A stretch of DNA of 23,129 nt from Nocardioidaceae bacterium. Lineage in GTDB: Bacteria > Actinomycetota > Actinomycetes > Propionibacteriales > Nocardioidaceae. The notes beneath the pieces are model-generated. The model saw only the letters and a list, made by a program, of their open reading frames with translations. It was not told the DNA's origin and made no database searches. Within the stretch, counting starts at the first letter, position 1. Each line of letters starts with the position of its first letter. Position numbers and translations under genes: made by a program. The stretch covers positions 1 to 23,129 of the forward strand of contig JACCVA010000046.1 of the NCBI GenBank assembly GCA_013698435.1, read 5' to 3'. Shown piece after piece: positions 15,223 through 22,117 of this stretch.

Positions 15223-17082
15223 TCAGGCCTGGGTGGCGCGGAGGGCGGCGCGCTGCACGAGCTGGGTGAACTCATCGGGTGCCATGTCGAAGCGGGCGCT
15301 CGGGGTGAAGGTGATCTGGGCGACCTTGGTCCCGACCCGGACCAACGCGACTCGGAACGTGATCGTGCGGGACTCCGAGGCGGCCAGCGTGATGTCGTAG
15401 GCCCGCCCGTTGCCCTGGGTCACGGCGACGGGGGTGGTCGAGTTGACCTCGAGCGAGACCTGTCGATCGTTGCAGCCCTGAACCGACGTGTTGACCTGAT
15501 CGAGGAACACCTTGGCCGCGTCGACGGAGGCGAACTGGCCGACCGTCTCGGTCATGCCGAAGATGCTGGGCAGCCGTCTCGCGTCGGGCACGACGAAGCT
15601 GCGTGCCCGGATCTGCTGCGCACCGGCCCCGGCGAAGTCGGCGCGGTCGCACTCGGTGGCCGCCGGGTTGATCCGGGCAGTGCTGGGTCTCGTCGGCACC
15701 CACGGGTCCGTCAGGCCTTGGAAGACCGGCAGGTCGACGGCGGCAAGGAAACCCTTGGCGCGGTCGAGGCTCGGCGGTGGCCGCTCGATCGTGCGGTACG
15801 GTCGCCGGCCGCAGCTGCCCACCGAAGCGGCGCATACCCGGCGCACCGAAGCCGCCGTCAGAACCACGAGCCTGGTGCCGGTGACCGGGCCGCCGCCAGG
15901 CGAGTTGACGATCCAGGTGATAACTGAGCGGCCGGACTGCGCGATCGCCACACGCTGGTGATGGATCCCGTGGCGGTCGACGTACCGCATGGTGACGAGG
16001 CTGCCCGCGTCGCCGACGCCGCGCAGCATCGCAAAGCGCTCGACCTGGTGGTTGTCGGCCAGGCAGCCGGCGTACGTCTTGACGAGCCGCTGGTAGTTGC
16101 GGTCGGCGGCGGCGGTCGATCTCGACACCTCGAGCGCCTGGGTCGCGACCGCCGCACGCCTGCCGGGGCCGGACTCGAACGTCCGGACGAACGAATGCGC
16201 GGCGTGTGGGTCGCTCGGCACGGCGAGCAGGCACTCGTCATAAGGCGTCGTGACACCGAAGTCGGGCGAGGTGCCGGTGAGGCGCCACGGGCGAGGCGTG
16301 CGCAGCTTGCGCATCTCCTCCCGCGAGGTCAGCTGTGAGGCGTCGAACGTCGGCTCCGGCCCCGGTTTCGGCTTCGGCTCCTCCGGTTCAGGGGTGGCGG
16401 TCGGTCTGTCCGGCGTCGGTGCGCTTGCTTCGGGGGTGCTGGTCAACGGCGACTTCGCGGCGGTGAGCGCACCGGCTCCGATGACGAGCGCGAGTGACAG
16501 CAGGGCGGCCAGGGTCATGTGCGTACGCCGGCGACGGTCCCCTTCGCGGCGCAGCCGGCTGGGCCGCTCCACCGGCTCGGCAGTCAGGTCGTGCCGCAGG
16601 CCGCCCAGCGCGTTGCTGATGCTGTCCGGCGACGGGTCGGTGCCGGCGCGCCGAAGCCGGTCGGCGGAGGCTTCCAGTGAGGCCGCGGCCGCTTCGTCGG
16701 TCAGCCCCGACTCACGGGCGGCCTGGGCGAGGTCGAGTCCGGCCAGCCATCGCAGGATCAGCAGCTGCCGGCCGACCGGGGCGAGCGCCTGCAGGCCGCG
16801 GAGCAGTTCGCGGTGCTCGTCGGCGGTCCGTTGGGCGCGGACGTACCACGGCTTGCGGGCGCGGTTCTGCGCGCTGCGCGTGGCACGGAACGCCCGCTCG
16901 CGCATCCACGGGTCCGGGTCGGGGAGCTCGGCTACCTTGTGCCAGTGGTGCGCGGCGGCGACGTAGGCGTCGGAGAGCGCCCGTTGCGCAACCTCGGTGT
17001 CACCGCAGTACGCATAGACCTGCGCCAGCAGCCGGGCACGACTCTCGCGGTAGAACGCAGCGAATGCGTCGGCGCGCGACAT
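15223..17082 (-). CDS. Membrane-tethered ECF-sigma-like protein with duplicated extracytoplasmic domain
   Basis: A 619-residue protein of unusual architecture. The ATG at 17082 has AAGGAG 8 bases upstream. Residues about 6-78 resemble sigma-70 region 2 (FAAFYRESRARLLAQVYAYCGD, later PDPWMRERAFRATRSAQNRAR). Residues about 92-146 resemble region 4 (LLRGLQALAPVGRQLLILRW, then a helix-turn-helix-like stretch). A basic RRRRTH leads into one transmembrane helix (188-208), then a Pro/Glu/Lys-rich spacer (about 215-245). Outside the membrane lie two similar domains, about 275-420 and 475-619. Each has a YxGC or VxGC turn (Cys340, Cys537), a following beta-rich stretch and a terminal helix, recalling the PknH-type sensor fold. 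It may be a sensor whose DNA-binding or polymerase-binding part is fixed to the membrane, or an anti-sigma-like decoy. Function is inferred, not known. Confidence 0.8.
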   Translation of the reverse strand: MSRADAFAAFYRESRARLLAQVYAYCGDTEVAQRALSDAYVAAAHHWHKVAELPDPDPWMRERAFRATRSAQNRARKPWYVRAQRTADEHRELLRGLQALAPVGRQLLILRWLAGLDLAQAARESGLTDEAAAASLEASADRLRRAGTDPSPDSISNALGGLRHDLTAEPVERPSRLRREGDRRRRTHMTLAALLSLALVIGAGALTAAKSPLTSTPEASAPTPDRPTATPEPEEPKPKPGPEPTFDASQLTSREEMRKLRTPRPWRLTGTSPDFGVTTPYDECLLAVPSDPHAAHSFVRTFESGPGRRAAVATQALEVSRSTAAADRNYQRLVKTYAGCLADNHQVERFAMLRGVGDAGSLVTMRYVDRHGIHHQRVAIAQSGRSVITWIVNSPGGGPVTGTRLVVLTAASVRRVCAASVGSCGRRPYRTIERPPPSLDRAKGFLAAVDLPVFQGLTDPWVPTRPSTARINPAATECDRADFAGAGAQQIRARSFVVPDARRLPSIFGMTETVGQFASVDAAKVFLDQVNTSVQGCNDRQVSLEVNSTTPVAVTQGNGRAYDITLAASESRTITFRVALVRVGTKVAQITFTPSARFDMAPDEFTQLVQRAALRATQA

Positions 17083-17123
17083 CGACGTAGCTCCTTGCGA
17101 GGTTGATGGAGAAGAACCCTTCG

Positions 17124-17153
17124 ACGGTAACGAGTCGCAGGGGCGAAGACCAA
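17124..17153 (-). promoter_or_regulatory. Promoter of the membrane-tethered sigma-like gene
   Basis: On the minus strand TTGGTC (17153-17148) and TACCGT (17129-17124) are 18 bases apart, a housekeeping-type arrangement and not an obvious ECF promoter. Transcription would start near 17117, giving a 34-base leader containing the AAGGAG ribosome-binding site. Confidence 0.5.
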
Positions 17154-17181
17154 ACCGCTGCCGCGCCCGGGGAAGGGAGCC

Positions 17182-17220
17182 GACGAGCACCCGTGCGGCG
17201 TGTCAGCCGGGACGCTCGTC
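17182..17220. repeat. Inverted repeat in the leader of the DUF6350 gene
   Basis: GACGAGC (17182-17188) and GCTCGTC (17214-17220) are perfect inverted copies with a 25-base spacer. They end 24 bases before the ATG at 17245. The pair could be an operator or an RNA stem; chance occurrence is possible. Confidence 0.35.
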
Positions 17221-17244
17221 GCCAGCGGGAGACGATGAGCGGCA

Positions 17245-18447
17245 ATGACCGACCTCCTGTCGCGGCCGATCCTGAGGGTGCGGCCGACCACGCCCACGCC
17301 GACTCGGCCACTGGTGTTGTCGGCTTTGATCGCGGTCGCGTCCAGTGCCGCCGTCGGGCTGATCGGCTGCCTCGCAGTGTCCGTGGCTGTGTGGTTCTCC
17401 GGTGGCTCGGGCGCGTTCGGCTCGGCGGTGCGAACCGGCGCGCTCGGTTGGCTCGTCGGCAACGGCTCCGGCCTGGTGGTGCAGGGGACGCCGCTCACGG
17501 CCATACCGGTGGGTTTGCTCGTTCTGTGGGGCTGGCTGCTGTATCGCAGTGGTCGGTGGGCGGGGGCGCACTCGCTGGTGCGGAGCTGGAGCGACGTGGT
17601 CGCCGGCGTGGGCGCGGCTGCCGTCGCGTACGGCGGAGCCGGGGTCGTCGTCGCCACCCTCACCTCGACCGAGACCGTGCACGCGGGCGTGGTCCGCAGC
17701 GCCCTGGCACCGGCATTGCTGGCGCTGCTGCTTGGTGGCCTCGGCGTAGTGAGCGGCTGCGGCCGCGCCGGGAAGCTCTTCGACCTGCTGCCGGAGGAGG
17801 TCCGCGCCGGGCTCGTTGGCGGCGCCACCGGCGCGGCGGTCATGCTGGCCGCCGGAGGGGTGCTGTTCACCGCGAGCCTGGTGGTGCACTTCAGCGACGT
17901 GGTCACGCTGGCCGAGGGCGCACGGGCGGGTGTCCTCGGCGGTCTCGTGCTCGCCCTGCTTGGCGCGCTGCTGGTGCCGAACGCCGTGCTGAGTGCAGGG
18001 GCGTTCATCGCCGGGCCCGGCTTCGCGCTCGGATCCGGCACCTCGGTCGCGCCGGGAGACATCCATCTCGATGCGCTGCCGGCGTTCCCGCTGCTGGGCG
18101 TGCTGCCGCAAGGTGACGGCTCCGCCTGGTGGCTGAGTGCCCTCATCGTGCTCCCGGTGCTGGCCGGCGCGGTCGCCGGTGTGACCGCGGTACGCCGCTA
18201 TCCCGTGTACGGGCCCGACCACGCGGCACTGCGCGGTGGCCTGGCCGGGCTGGTGGGCGGCGTCGGCTTCGGGGCGCTGACCGCGCTGGCCGGTGGGTCG
18301 GTCGGACCGGGACGCATGCAGGACGTCGGGCCTGAGGCTTGGGGCACCATGCTCGTCTGTGCGTTGGCCTTCCTCCTGGGCGGGGCGGTGACCGCGGCCG
18401 GCGTTCGCTGGGTCGGCAGTGTCCGCGGCCGCAATGGTGACTCCTGA
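17245..18447 (+). CDS. DUF6350 family polytopic membrane protein
   Basis: A 400-residue, Gly/Ala/Val/Leu-rich membrane protein with about nine or ten helices. A charged loop near residues 180-190 (GRAGKLFDLLPEEVRAG) and a conserved-looking segment GPGFALGSGTSVAPGDIHLDALPAFPLLG (about 252-281) stand out. The position just before purN-purH and after sucCD is where actinobacterial DUF6350 proteins are found, sometimes annotated as cell division protein PerM or simply integral membrane protein. Enzymatic function is not known to me. The ATG at 17245 has GGGAGA upstream. It is transcribed divergently from the sigma-like gene and may share the 162-bp control region with it. Confidence 0.88.
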   Translation: MTDLLSRPILRVRPTTPTPTRPLVLSALIAVASSAAVGLIGCLAVSVAVWFSGGSGAFGSAVRTGALGWLVGNGSGLVVQGTPLTAIPVGLLVLWGWLLYRSGRWAGAHSLVRSWSDVVAGVGAAAVAYGGAGVVVATLTSTETVHAGVVRSALAPALLALLLGGLGVVSGCGRAGKLFDLLPEEVRAGLVGGATGAAVMLAAGGVLFTASLVVHFSDVVTLAEGARAGVLGGLVLALLGALLVPNAVLSAGAFIAGPGFALGSGTSVAPGDIHLDALPAFPLLGVLPQGDGSAWWLSALIVLPVLAGAVAGVTAVRRYPVYGPDHAALRGGLAGLVGGVGFGALTALAGGSVGPGRMQDVGPEAWGTMLVCALAFLLGGAVTAAGVRWVGSVRGRNGDS

Positions 18448-18452
18448 TCGTT

Positions 18453-18488
18453 CGCAGCTGCATGGCTGCGCCCGGTGGCGGCCGGGCG
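18453..18488 (+). terminator. Two tandem hairpins between DUF6350 gene and purN
   Basis: CGCAGC/GCTGCG (18453-18470, 6-base loop) is followed immediately by CGCCCGG/CCGGGCG (18469-18488, 6-base loop); they share two bases. They fill the gap between the DUF6350 stop and a possible -10 box (18495). They may terminate the upstream message or attenuate read-through into purN. No T-run follows. Confidence 0.45.
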
Positions 18489-18494
18489 TCTCGC

Positions 18495-18500
18495 TATCGT
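18495..18500 (+). promoter_or_regulatory. Candidate -10 box for purNH
   Basis: TATCGT fits TANNNT and lies 36 bases before the purN GTG, leaving room for the AGGAG ribosome-binding site. The -35 region is not convincing. Confidence 0.3.
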
Positions 18501-18536
18501 GTGCGTCGGCCGTCGCCACCCATCTGAGGAGCCTGT

Positions 18537-19142
18537 GTGCCCGCGCGTCTCGTCGTCCTGGTCTCCGGGGTCGGCACGAACCTGCAGGCGCTGCTCGACG
18601 CGTGCCGTGATCCGGAGTACGGCGCCGTGGTGGCCGCGGTGGGCGCTGACCGGCCAGACACCGGCGGGGTCGCCCGAGCGGCTGCTGCCGGCATCGCGAC
18701 GTTCGAGCTGCCGCTCTCGGCGTACGCCGACCGAGCGGACTGGGACGCCGCTCTGACCGACGCGGTGGCAGCGCACGAGCCTGACCTGGTGGTGCTCGGC
18801 GGCTTCATGAAGTTGACCGGTCCGGCGTTCCTGAGCCGGTTCGGCGGACGAACGGTGAACACCCATCCGGCGTTGTCGCCGTCGTTCCCCGGCATGCATG
18901 GACCTCAGGAGGCGCTCGACCATGGTGTCAAGGTCACCGGTGCCACGCTCTTCGTCGTCGACGCAGGGGTCGACACCGGGCCGATACTGGCGCAGGTCGC
19001 CGTGCCCGTGGAGGACGCCGACACCCCGGCGTCCCTGCACGAGCGCATCAAGGTCGCCGAACGGGCCATGCTCGTCGATGTGGTCGGGCGGATCGCCCGC
19101 CGTGGGTTCACCATCAGCGGCAGGAAGGCAACCCTCTTGTGA
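18537..19142 (+). CDS. purN: Phosphoribosylglycinamide formyltransferase (GART)
   Basis: A 201-residue enzyme that moves the formyl group of 10-formyl-tetrahydrofolate to GAR in de novo purine synthesis. The phosphate-binding loop VSGVGTNLQALLDA (9-22) opens the fold. The catalytic trio is present: Asn108 and His110 in VNTHPALSPSFPG, and Asp146 in VVDAGVDTGPILAQ. The GTG at 18537 has AGGAG 5 bases upstream. A small oddity is SGVGTN where many homologues have SGxGSN or SGSGTN. Its stop overlaps the purH start as GTGA, so both formyl-transfer enzymes are coupled in translation. The cofactor is made by FolD, encoded 1.7 kb downstream. Confidence 0.97.
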   Translation: MPARLVVLVSGVGTNLQALLDACRDPEYGAVVAAVGADRPDTGGVARAAAAGIATFELPLSAYADRADWDAALTDAVAAHEPDLVVLGGFMKLTGPAFLSRFGGRTVNTHPALSPSFPGMHGPQEALDHGVKVTGATLFVVDAGVDTGPILAQVAVPVEDADTPASLHERIKVAERAMLVDVVGRIARRGFTISGRKATLL

Positions 19143-20698
19143 GCAACGACATCCGGCCCCTTCGACGGGCTCTCCTCTCGGTCTACGACAAGTCCCGTCT
19201 CGAAGAGGTGGCGCAGGCGCTCGACGGTGCAGGCGTCGCGATCGTCTCGACGGGCTCGACGGCCGCGCGGATTGCCGCTATCGGAGTGGCGGTCACGAAG
19301 GTCGAGGAGCTGACCGGCTTCCCCGAGTGCCTCGACGGGCGGGTCAAGACGCTGCACCCGCGCGTGCATGCAGGCATCCTTGCGGACCAGCGGCTGGCGT
19401 CGCATCGTGAGCAGCTTGCCGACCTCGGCATAGAGGCGTTCGACCTCGTGATCTCGAACCTGTACCCGTTCCGCGAGACGGTCTCGTCGGGTGCCGGGCC
19501 GGACAGCTGCGTCGAACAGATCGACATCGGCGGACCGTCGATGGTGCGGGCGGCGGCCAAGAACCACCCGAGCGTTGCGGTCGTCACGTCGCCGAGGCAG
19601 TACGACGACCTGATCGCAGCACTGGCCGCCGGCGGGTACTCGCTGGCGCAGCGGCAACAGCTGGCGGCGGCGGCGTTCGCGCACACGGCGGCGTACGACG
19701 TGCAGGTCGCGCAGTGGTTCAGTCGGCAGGTCGCGAGTGACGGGCATGAGGAGTGGCCGGACTTCGCGGGACTCACCTTCGAGCGGCGGTCGGTGCTCCG
19801 CTACGGCGAGAACGCACACCAGCCGGCGGCGCTGTACTCCGACCCGGCGAGCGAGCCGAGTGTCGCCCAGGCCCAGCAGCTCCACGGCAAGGAGATGAGC
19901 TACAACAACTACGTCGACACTCAGGCCGCACATCGGGCGGCGTACGACTTCGCGGAGCCGGCGGTCGCGATCATCAAGCACGCGAACCCGTGTGGGATCG
20001 CGATCGGTGGCGACATCGCCGACGCGCACGCCAAGGCGCACGCGTGTGACCCGATGTCGGCGTTCGGCGGGGTGATCGCCGCCAACCGGCCGGTGACGGT
20101 AGCCATGGCCGAGCAGGTCGCTGACGTGTTCACCGAGGTGGTGGCCGCGCCGGCGTTCGACGACGAGGCGGTCGCGGTGCTGACGCGGAAGAAGAACGTG
20201 CGGCTGCTGGTCTGTCCGCCGCCACCTGGAGAGCTCGTCGAGTGGCGGCAGATCGGCGGCGGGATGCTCGCCCAGGTGACCGACCGCTTCCAGTCGCCGG
20301 GCGACGAACCGACCGGATGGACGCTGGCGACGGGGGAGCCGCTCGACGTGAGTGGGCTGGTCGACCTCGCGTTCGCGTGGCGGGCCATCCGCTCGGTGAA
20401 GTCCAACGCGATCCTGCTTGCGTCGGCCGGCGCCACGGTCGGCGTAGGAATGGGTCAGGTCAACCGGGTGGACTCCGCACGGCTCGCGGTGGCACGTGCC
20501 GGTGGCCGGGCGAGTGGGTCGTTTGCTGCCTCCGACGCGTTCTTCCCGTTCGCCGACGGGCTCGAGGTGCTGCTGCAGGCCGGGGTGCGGGCGGTCGTAC
20601 AGCCAGGCGGGTCGATGCGCGACGAAGAAGTCGTCGCCGCTGCCGCAAAGGCCGGCGCCACGATGTACTTCACCGGCACCCGCCATTTCGCCCACTGA
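19139..20698 (+). CDS. purH: Bifunctional AICAR transformylase / IMP cyclohydrolase
   Basis: A 519-residue bifunctional enzyme performing the last two steps to IMP. The N-terminal MGS-like cyclohydrolase domain (about 8-150) has SVYDKSRLEEVAQAL, STGSTAARI, DGRVKTLHPRVHAGIL and IDIGGPSMVRAAAKN. The C-terminal transformylase domain contains RYGENAHQPAALY, the catalytic Lys280-His281 pair in IIKHANPCGIA, and CDPMSAFGG. It ends at the usual FTGTRHFAH. The GTG at 19139 overlaps the purN stop by 4 bases. Full length, no irregularity. It uses 10-formyl-tetrahydrofolate, as purN does. Confidence 0.98.
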   Translation: MSNDIRPLRRALLSVYDKSRLEEVAQALDGAGVAIVSTGSTAARIAAIGVAVTKVEELTGFPECLDGRVKTLHPRVHAGILADQRLASHREQLADLGIEAFDLVISNLYPFRETVSSGAGPDSCVEQIDIGGPSMVRAAAKNHPSVAVVTSPRQYDDLIAALAAGGYSLAQRQQLAAAAFAHTAAYDVQVAQWFSRQVASDGHEEWPDFAGLTFERRSVLRYGENAHQPAALYSDPASEPSVAQAQQLHGKEMSYNNYVDTQAAHRAAYDFAEPAVAIIKHANPCGIAIGGDIADAHAKAHACDPMSAFGGVIAANRPVTVAMAEQVADVFTEVVAAPAFDDEAVAVLTRKKNVRLLVCPPPPGELVEWRQIGGGMLAQVTDRFQSPGDEPTGWTLATGEPLDVSGLVDLAFAWRAIRSVKSNAILLASAGATVGVGMGQVNRVDSARLAVARAGGRASGSFAASDAFFPFADGLEVLLQAGVRAVVQPGGSMRDEEVVAAAAKAGATMYFTGTRHFAH

Positions 20699-20757
20699 CG
20701 GGCCTCCGACCCGACGTACCCGGCCCTCCCCGGAATTGCGGGACTGCAGGCCGACAC

Positions 20758-20771
20758 GCCCGATGACGGGC
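20758..20771 (+). terminator. Possible weak terminator after purH
   Basis: GCCCG and CGGGC pair around an ATGA loop, followed by TGCACTTTCCC. It lies 60 bases past the purH stop in the 177-bp gap before folD. The rest of that gap shows only the folD promoter and no recognisable small gene. Confidence 0.3.
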
Positions 20772-20863
20772 TGCACTTTCCCACAGTTCGCGGCAAGGGC
20801 AGGTGGGGAACACGCAGGCAGGTGGGTCCGGTGTACGCCGGGTCCGGGTGGCCGGCGGCGTGA

Positions 20864-20869
20864 CACAAT
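20864..20869 (+). promoter_or_regulatory. -10 box of a probably leaderless folD message
   Basis: CACAAT (A at position 2, T at position 6, matching the strongest -10 bases) is followed by exactly 6 bases and then the folD GTG at 20876. Transcription would begin on the start codon itself. No Shine-Dalgarno sequence is present, which fits leaderless initiation. Confidence 0.5.
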
Positions 20870-20875
20870 CGGCGC

Positions 20876-21733
20876 GTGACTGCGCAGATCCTCGACGGCC
20901 GCGCGACTGCCGCGGCGATCAGGGTCGACCTCAAGCAGCGCGTCGAGCGGCTCGCGGAAGTGGGAGTCACCCCAGGGCTCGGTACGGTGCTGGTCGGTGC
21001 CGACCCGGGGAGCATGTCCTACGTCGCCGGCAAGCACCGCGACTGCGCGCAGGTCGGCATCGCGTCGCTGCGTGAGCACCACCCGGCCGAGATCGACCAG
21101 GAGTTCCTCGACAAGCGCATCGTCGCACTCAACGAGGACCCCATGAGTACGGGCTTCATCGTGCAGCTGCCGCTGCCCCGGCACCTCGACTCGCAGCGGG
21201 CGCTCGAGCTCGTCGACCCTGACAAGGACGCTGACGGACTCCACCCGATGAACCTCGGGCGCCTGGTGCTGATGGCGGAGGGGCCGTTGCCGTGCACGCC
21301 GAGGGGGATCGTCGAGCTGCTGCGGGCCTACGACGTGAAGCTCGAAGGCGCCGAGGTATGCGTCGTCGGGCGCGGTGTCACCGTCGGCCGGCCGCTCGGT
21401 CTGTTGCTGACCCGGCGTACGGAGAACTGCACGGTGACGCTGTGCCACACCGGTACGAAGGACCTCACCGCCCATGTGCAACGCGCCGACATCGTGGTGG
21501 CCGCGGCCGGGGTTGCCGGGCTGATCACCGAGGAGATGGTCCGCCCCGGCGCCGTCGTTCTTGACGTCGGGACGTCTCGCACCGAAGCCGGGCTCGTCGG
21601 AGATGTGGCACCGCAGGTGCGCGAGGTCGCCGGTCACATCGCGCCGATGCCGGGCGGCGTCGGACCGATGACCCGGGCGCTGCTGCTCACCAACGTCGTC
21701 GAGGCCGCCGAGCGTGCGGCCGGGCTGCGGTGA
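20876..21733 (+). CDS. folD: Methylene-tetrahydrofolate dehydrogenase / cyclohydrolase
   Basis: A 285-residue bifunctional enzyme converting 5,10-methylene- to 10-formyl-tetrahydrofolate via the methenyl form. Catalytic Tyr49 and Lys53 are in SMSYVAGKHRDC, and Asp120 is in DKDADGLHPMNLG. The family signature PCTPRGIVELL follows. The NADP-binding loop is GRGVTVGRPLGLLL, where most homologues read GRSxxVGxP, so one Ser is replaced by Gly. It ends with MPGGVGPMTRALLLTN. It begins with a GTG that may be the first base of the mRNA. The stop overlaps the DUF3017 start (GTGA). The product feeds purN and purH just upstream. Confidence 0.97.
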   Translation: MTAQILDGRATAAAIRVDLKQRVERLAEVGVTPGLGTVLVGADPGSMSYVAGKHRDCAQVGIASLREHHPAEIDQEFLDKRIVALNEDPMSTGFIVQLPLPRHLDSQRALELVDPDKDADGLHPMNLGRLVLMAEGPLPCTPRGIVELLRAYDVKLEGAEVCVVGRGVTVGRPLGLLLTRRTENCTVTLCHTGTKDLTAHVQRADIVVAAAGVAGLITEEMVRPGAVVLDVGTSRTEAGLVGDVAPQVREVAGHIAPMPGGVGPMTRALLLTNVVEAAERAAGLR

Positions 21734-22014
21734 ACTTGCTGAAGAAGCCGTCCACGACGGGAGGGATCATCTACCTGGTCGTGCTCGGTGCCCTGTTCGT
21801 CGGTCTCGGCGTCGTAGCGTACGGCGCCTGGCGCACGGGCATCAGCGTGATGGGCTGCGCGTTCGGGCTGGCCTTCCTGGCGCGCGCCGTGCTGCCCGAG
21901 GAACGCGCCGGGATGCTTCGGGTCCGGCGCCGGTACGTCGACCTCACCGCGCTGGCGATCTGCTGCACGGGCATGATCATCCTCGCCACCGTGATCCCGC
22001 AGGCACCCGCCTGA
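21730..22014 (+). CDS. DUF3017 small membrane protein
   Basis: A 94-residue protein with three hydrophobic helices (about 12-32, 37-54 and 70-90). A charged segment (LPEERAGMLRVRRRYVD) lies between helices 2 and 3. It starts with a GTG overlapping the folD stop by 4 bases. DUF3017 genes regularly sit between folD and mdh in actinobacteria, as here. No function is known to me; coupling to folD suggests co-expression, not necessarily a folate role. Confidence 0.9.
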   Translation: MNLLKKPSTTGGIIYLVVLGALFVGLGVVAYGAWRTGISVMGCAFGLAFLARAVLPEERAGMLRVRRRYVDLTALAICCTGMIILATVIPQAPA

Positions 22015-22079
22015 CAGCGGTTCGTCCGACCAGCGCTGGCTCGCACCGCCTATCAGCGATTCGTCCGACCAGCGCTCGC
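22015..22079. repeat. Pair of 26-bp direct repeats
   Basis: Copies at 22015-22040 and 22054-22079 agree at 24 of 26 positions, with a 39-bp period. The first copy contains the perfect palindrome CCAGCGCTGG (22030-22039), which a base change breaks in the second. They lie directly after the DUF3017 stop. Confidence 0.85.
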
Positions 22080-22110
22080 CCAAAGTCTGCGGGCACAGCC
22101 GGACGAATCG
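22057..22110. terminator. Inverted pair between DUF3017 gene and mdh, possible bidirectional terminator
   Basis: CGATTCGTCCG (22057-22067) and CGGACGAATCG (22100-22110) are perfect 11-bp inverted copies around a 32-base loop, which holds an inner GCCC/GGGC pair. The left arm belongs to the second direct repeat. The structure lies between two convergent genes (stops at 22014 and 22118), where a two-way terminator is expected. The loop is larger than usual. Confidence 0.5.
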
Positions 22111-22117
22111 GAGAGCA

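Noticed and set aside
16932..18519. Minus-strand open frames over the DUF6350 gene
   Set aside because: Pro/Ala/Thr/Ser-rich shadow sequences; the plus-strand frame has a coherent multi-helix membrane profile and the expected gene neighbours.
18905..21637. A 910-codon minus-strand open frame antisense to purN, purH and folD
   Set aside because: Composition is Arg/Asp/His-rich without domain features, typical of the antisense of GC-rich coding DNA; the plus-strand genes are unambiguous.
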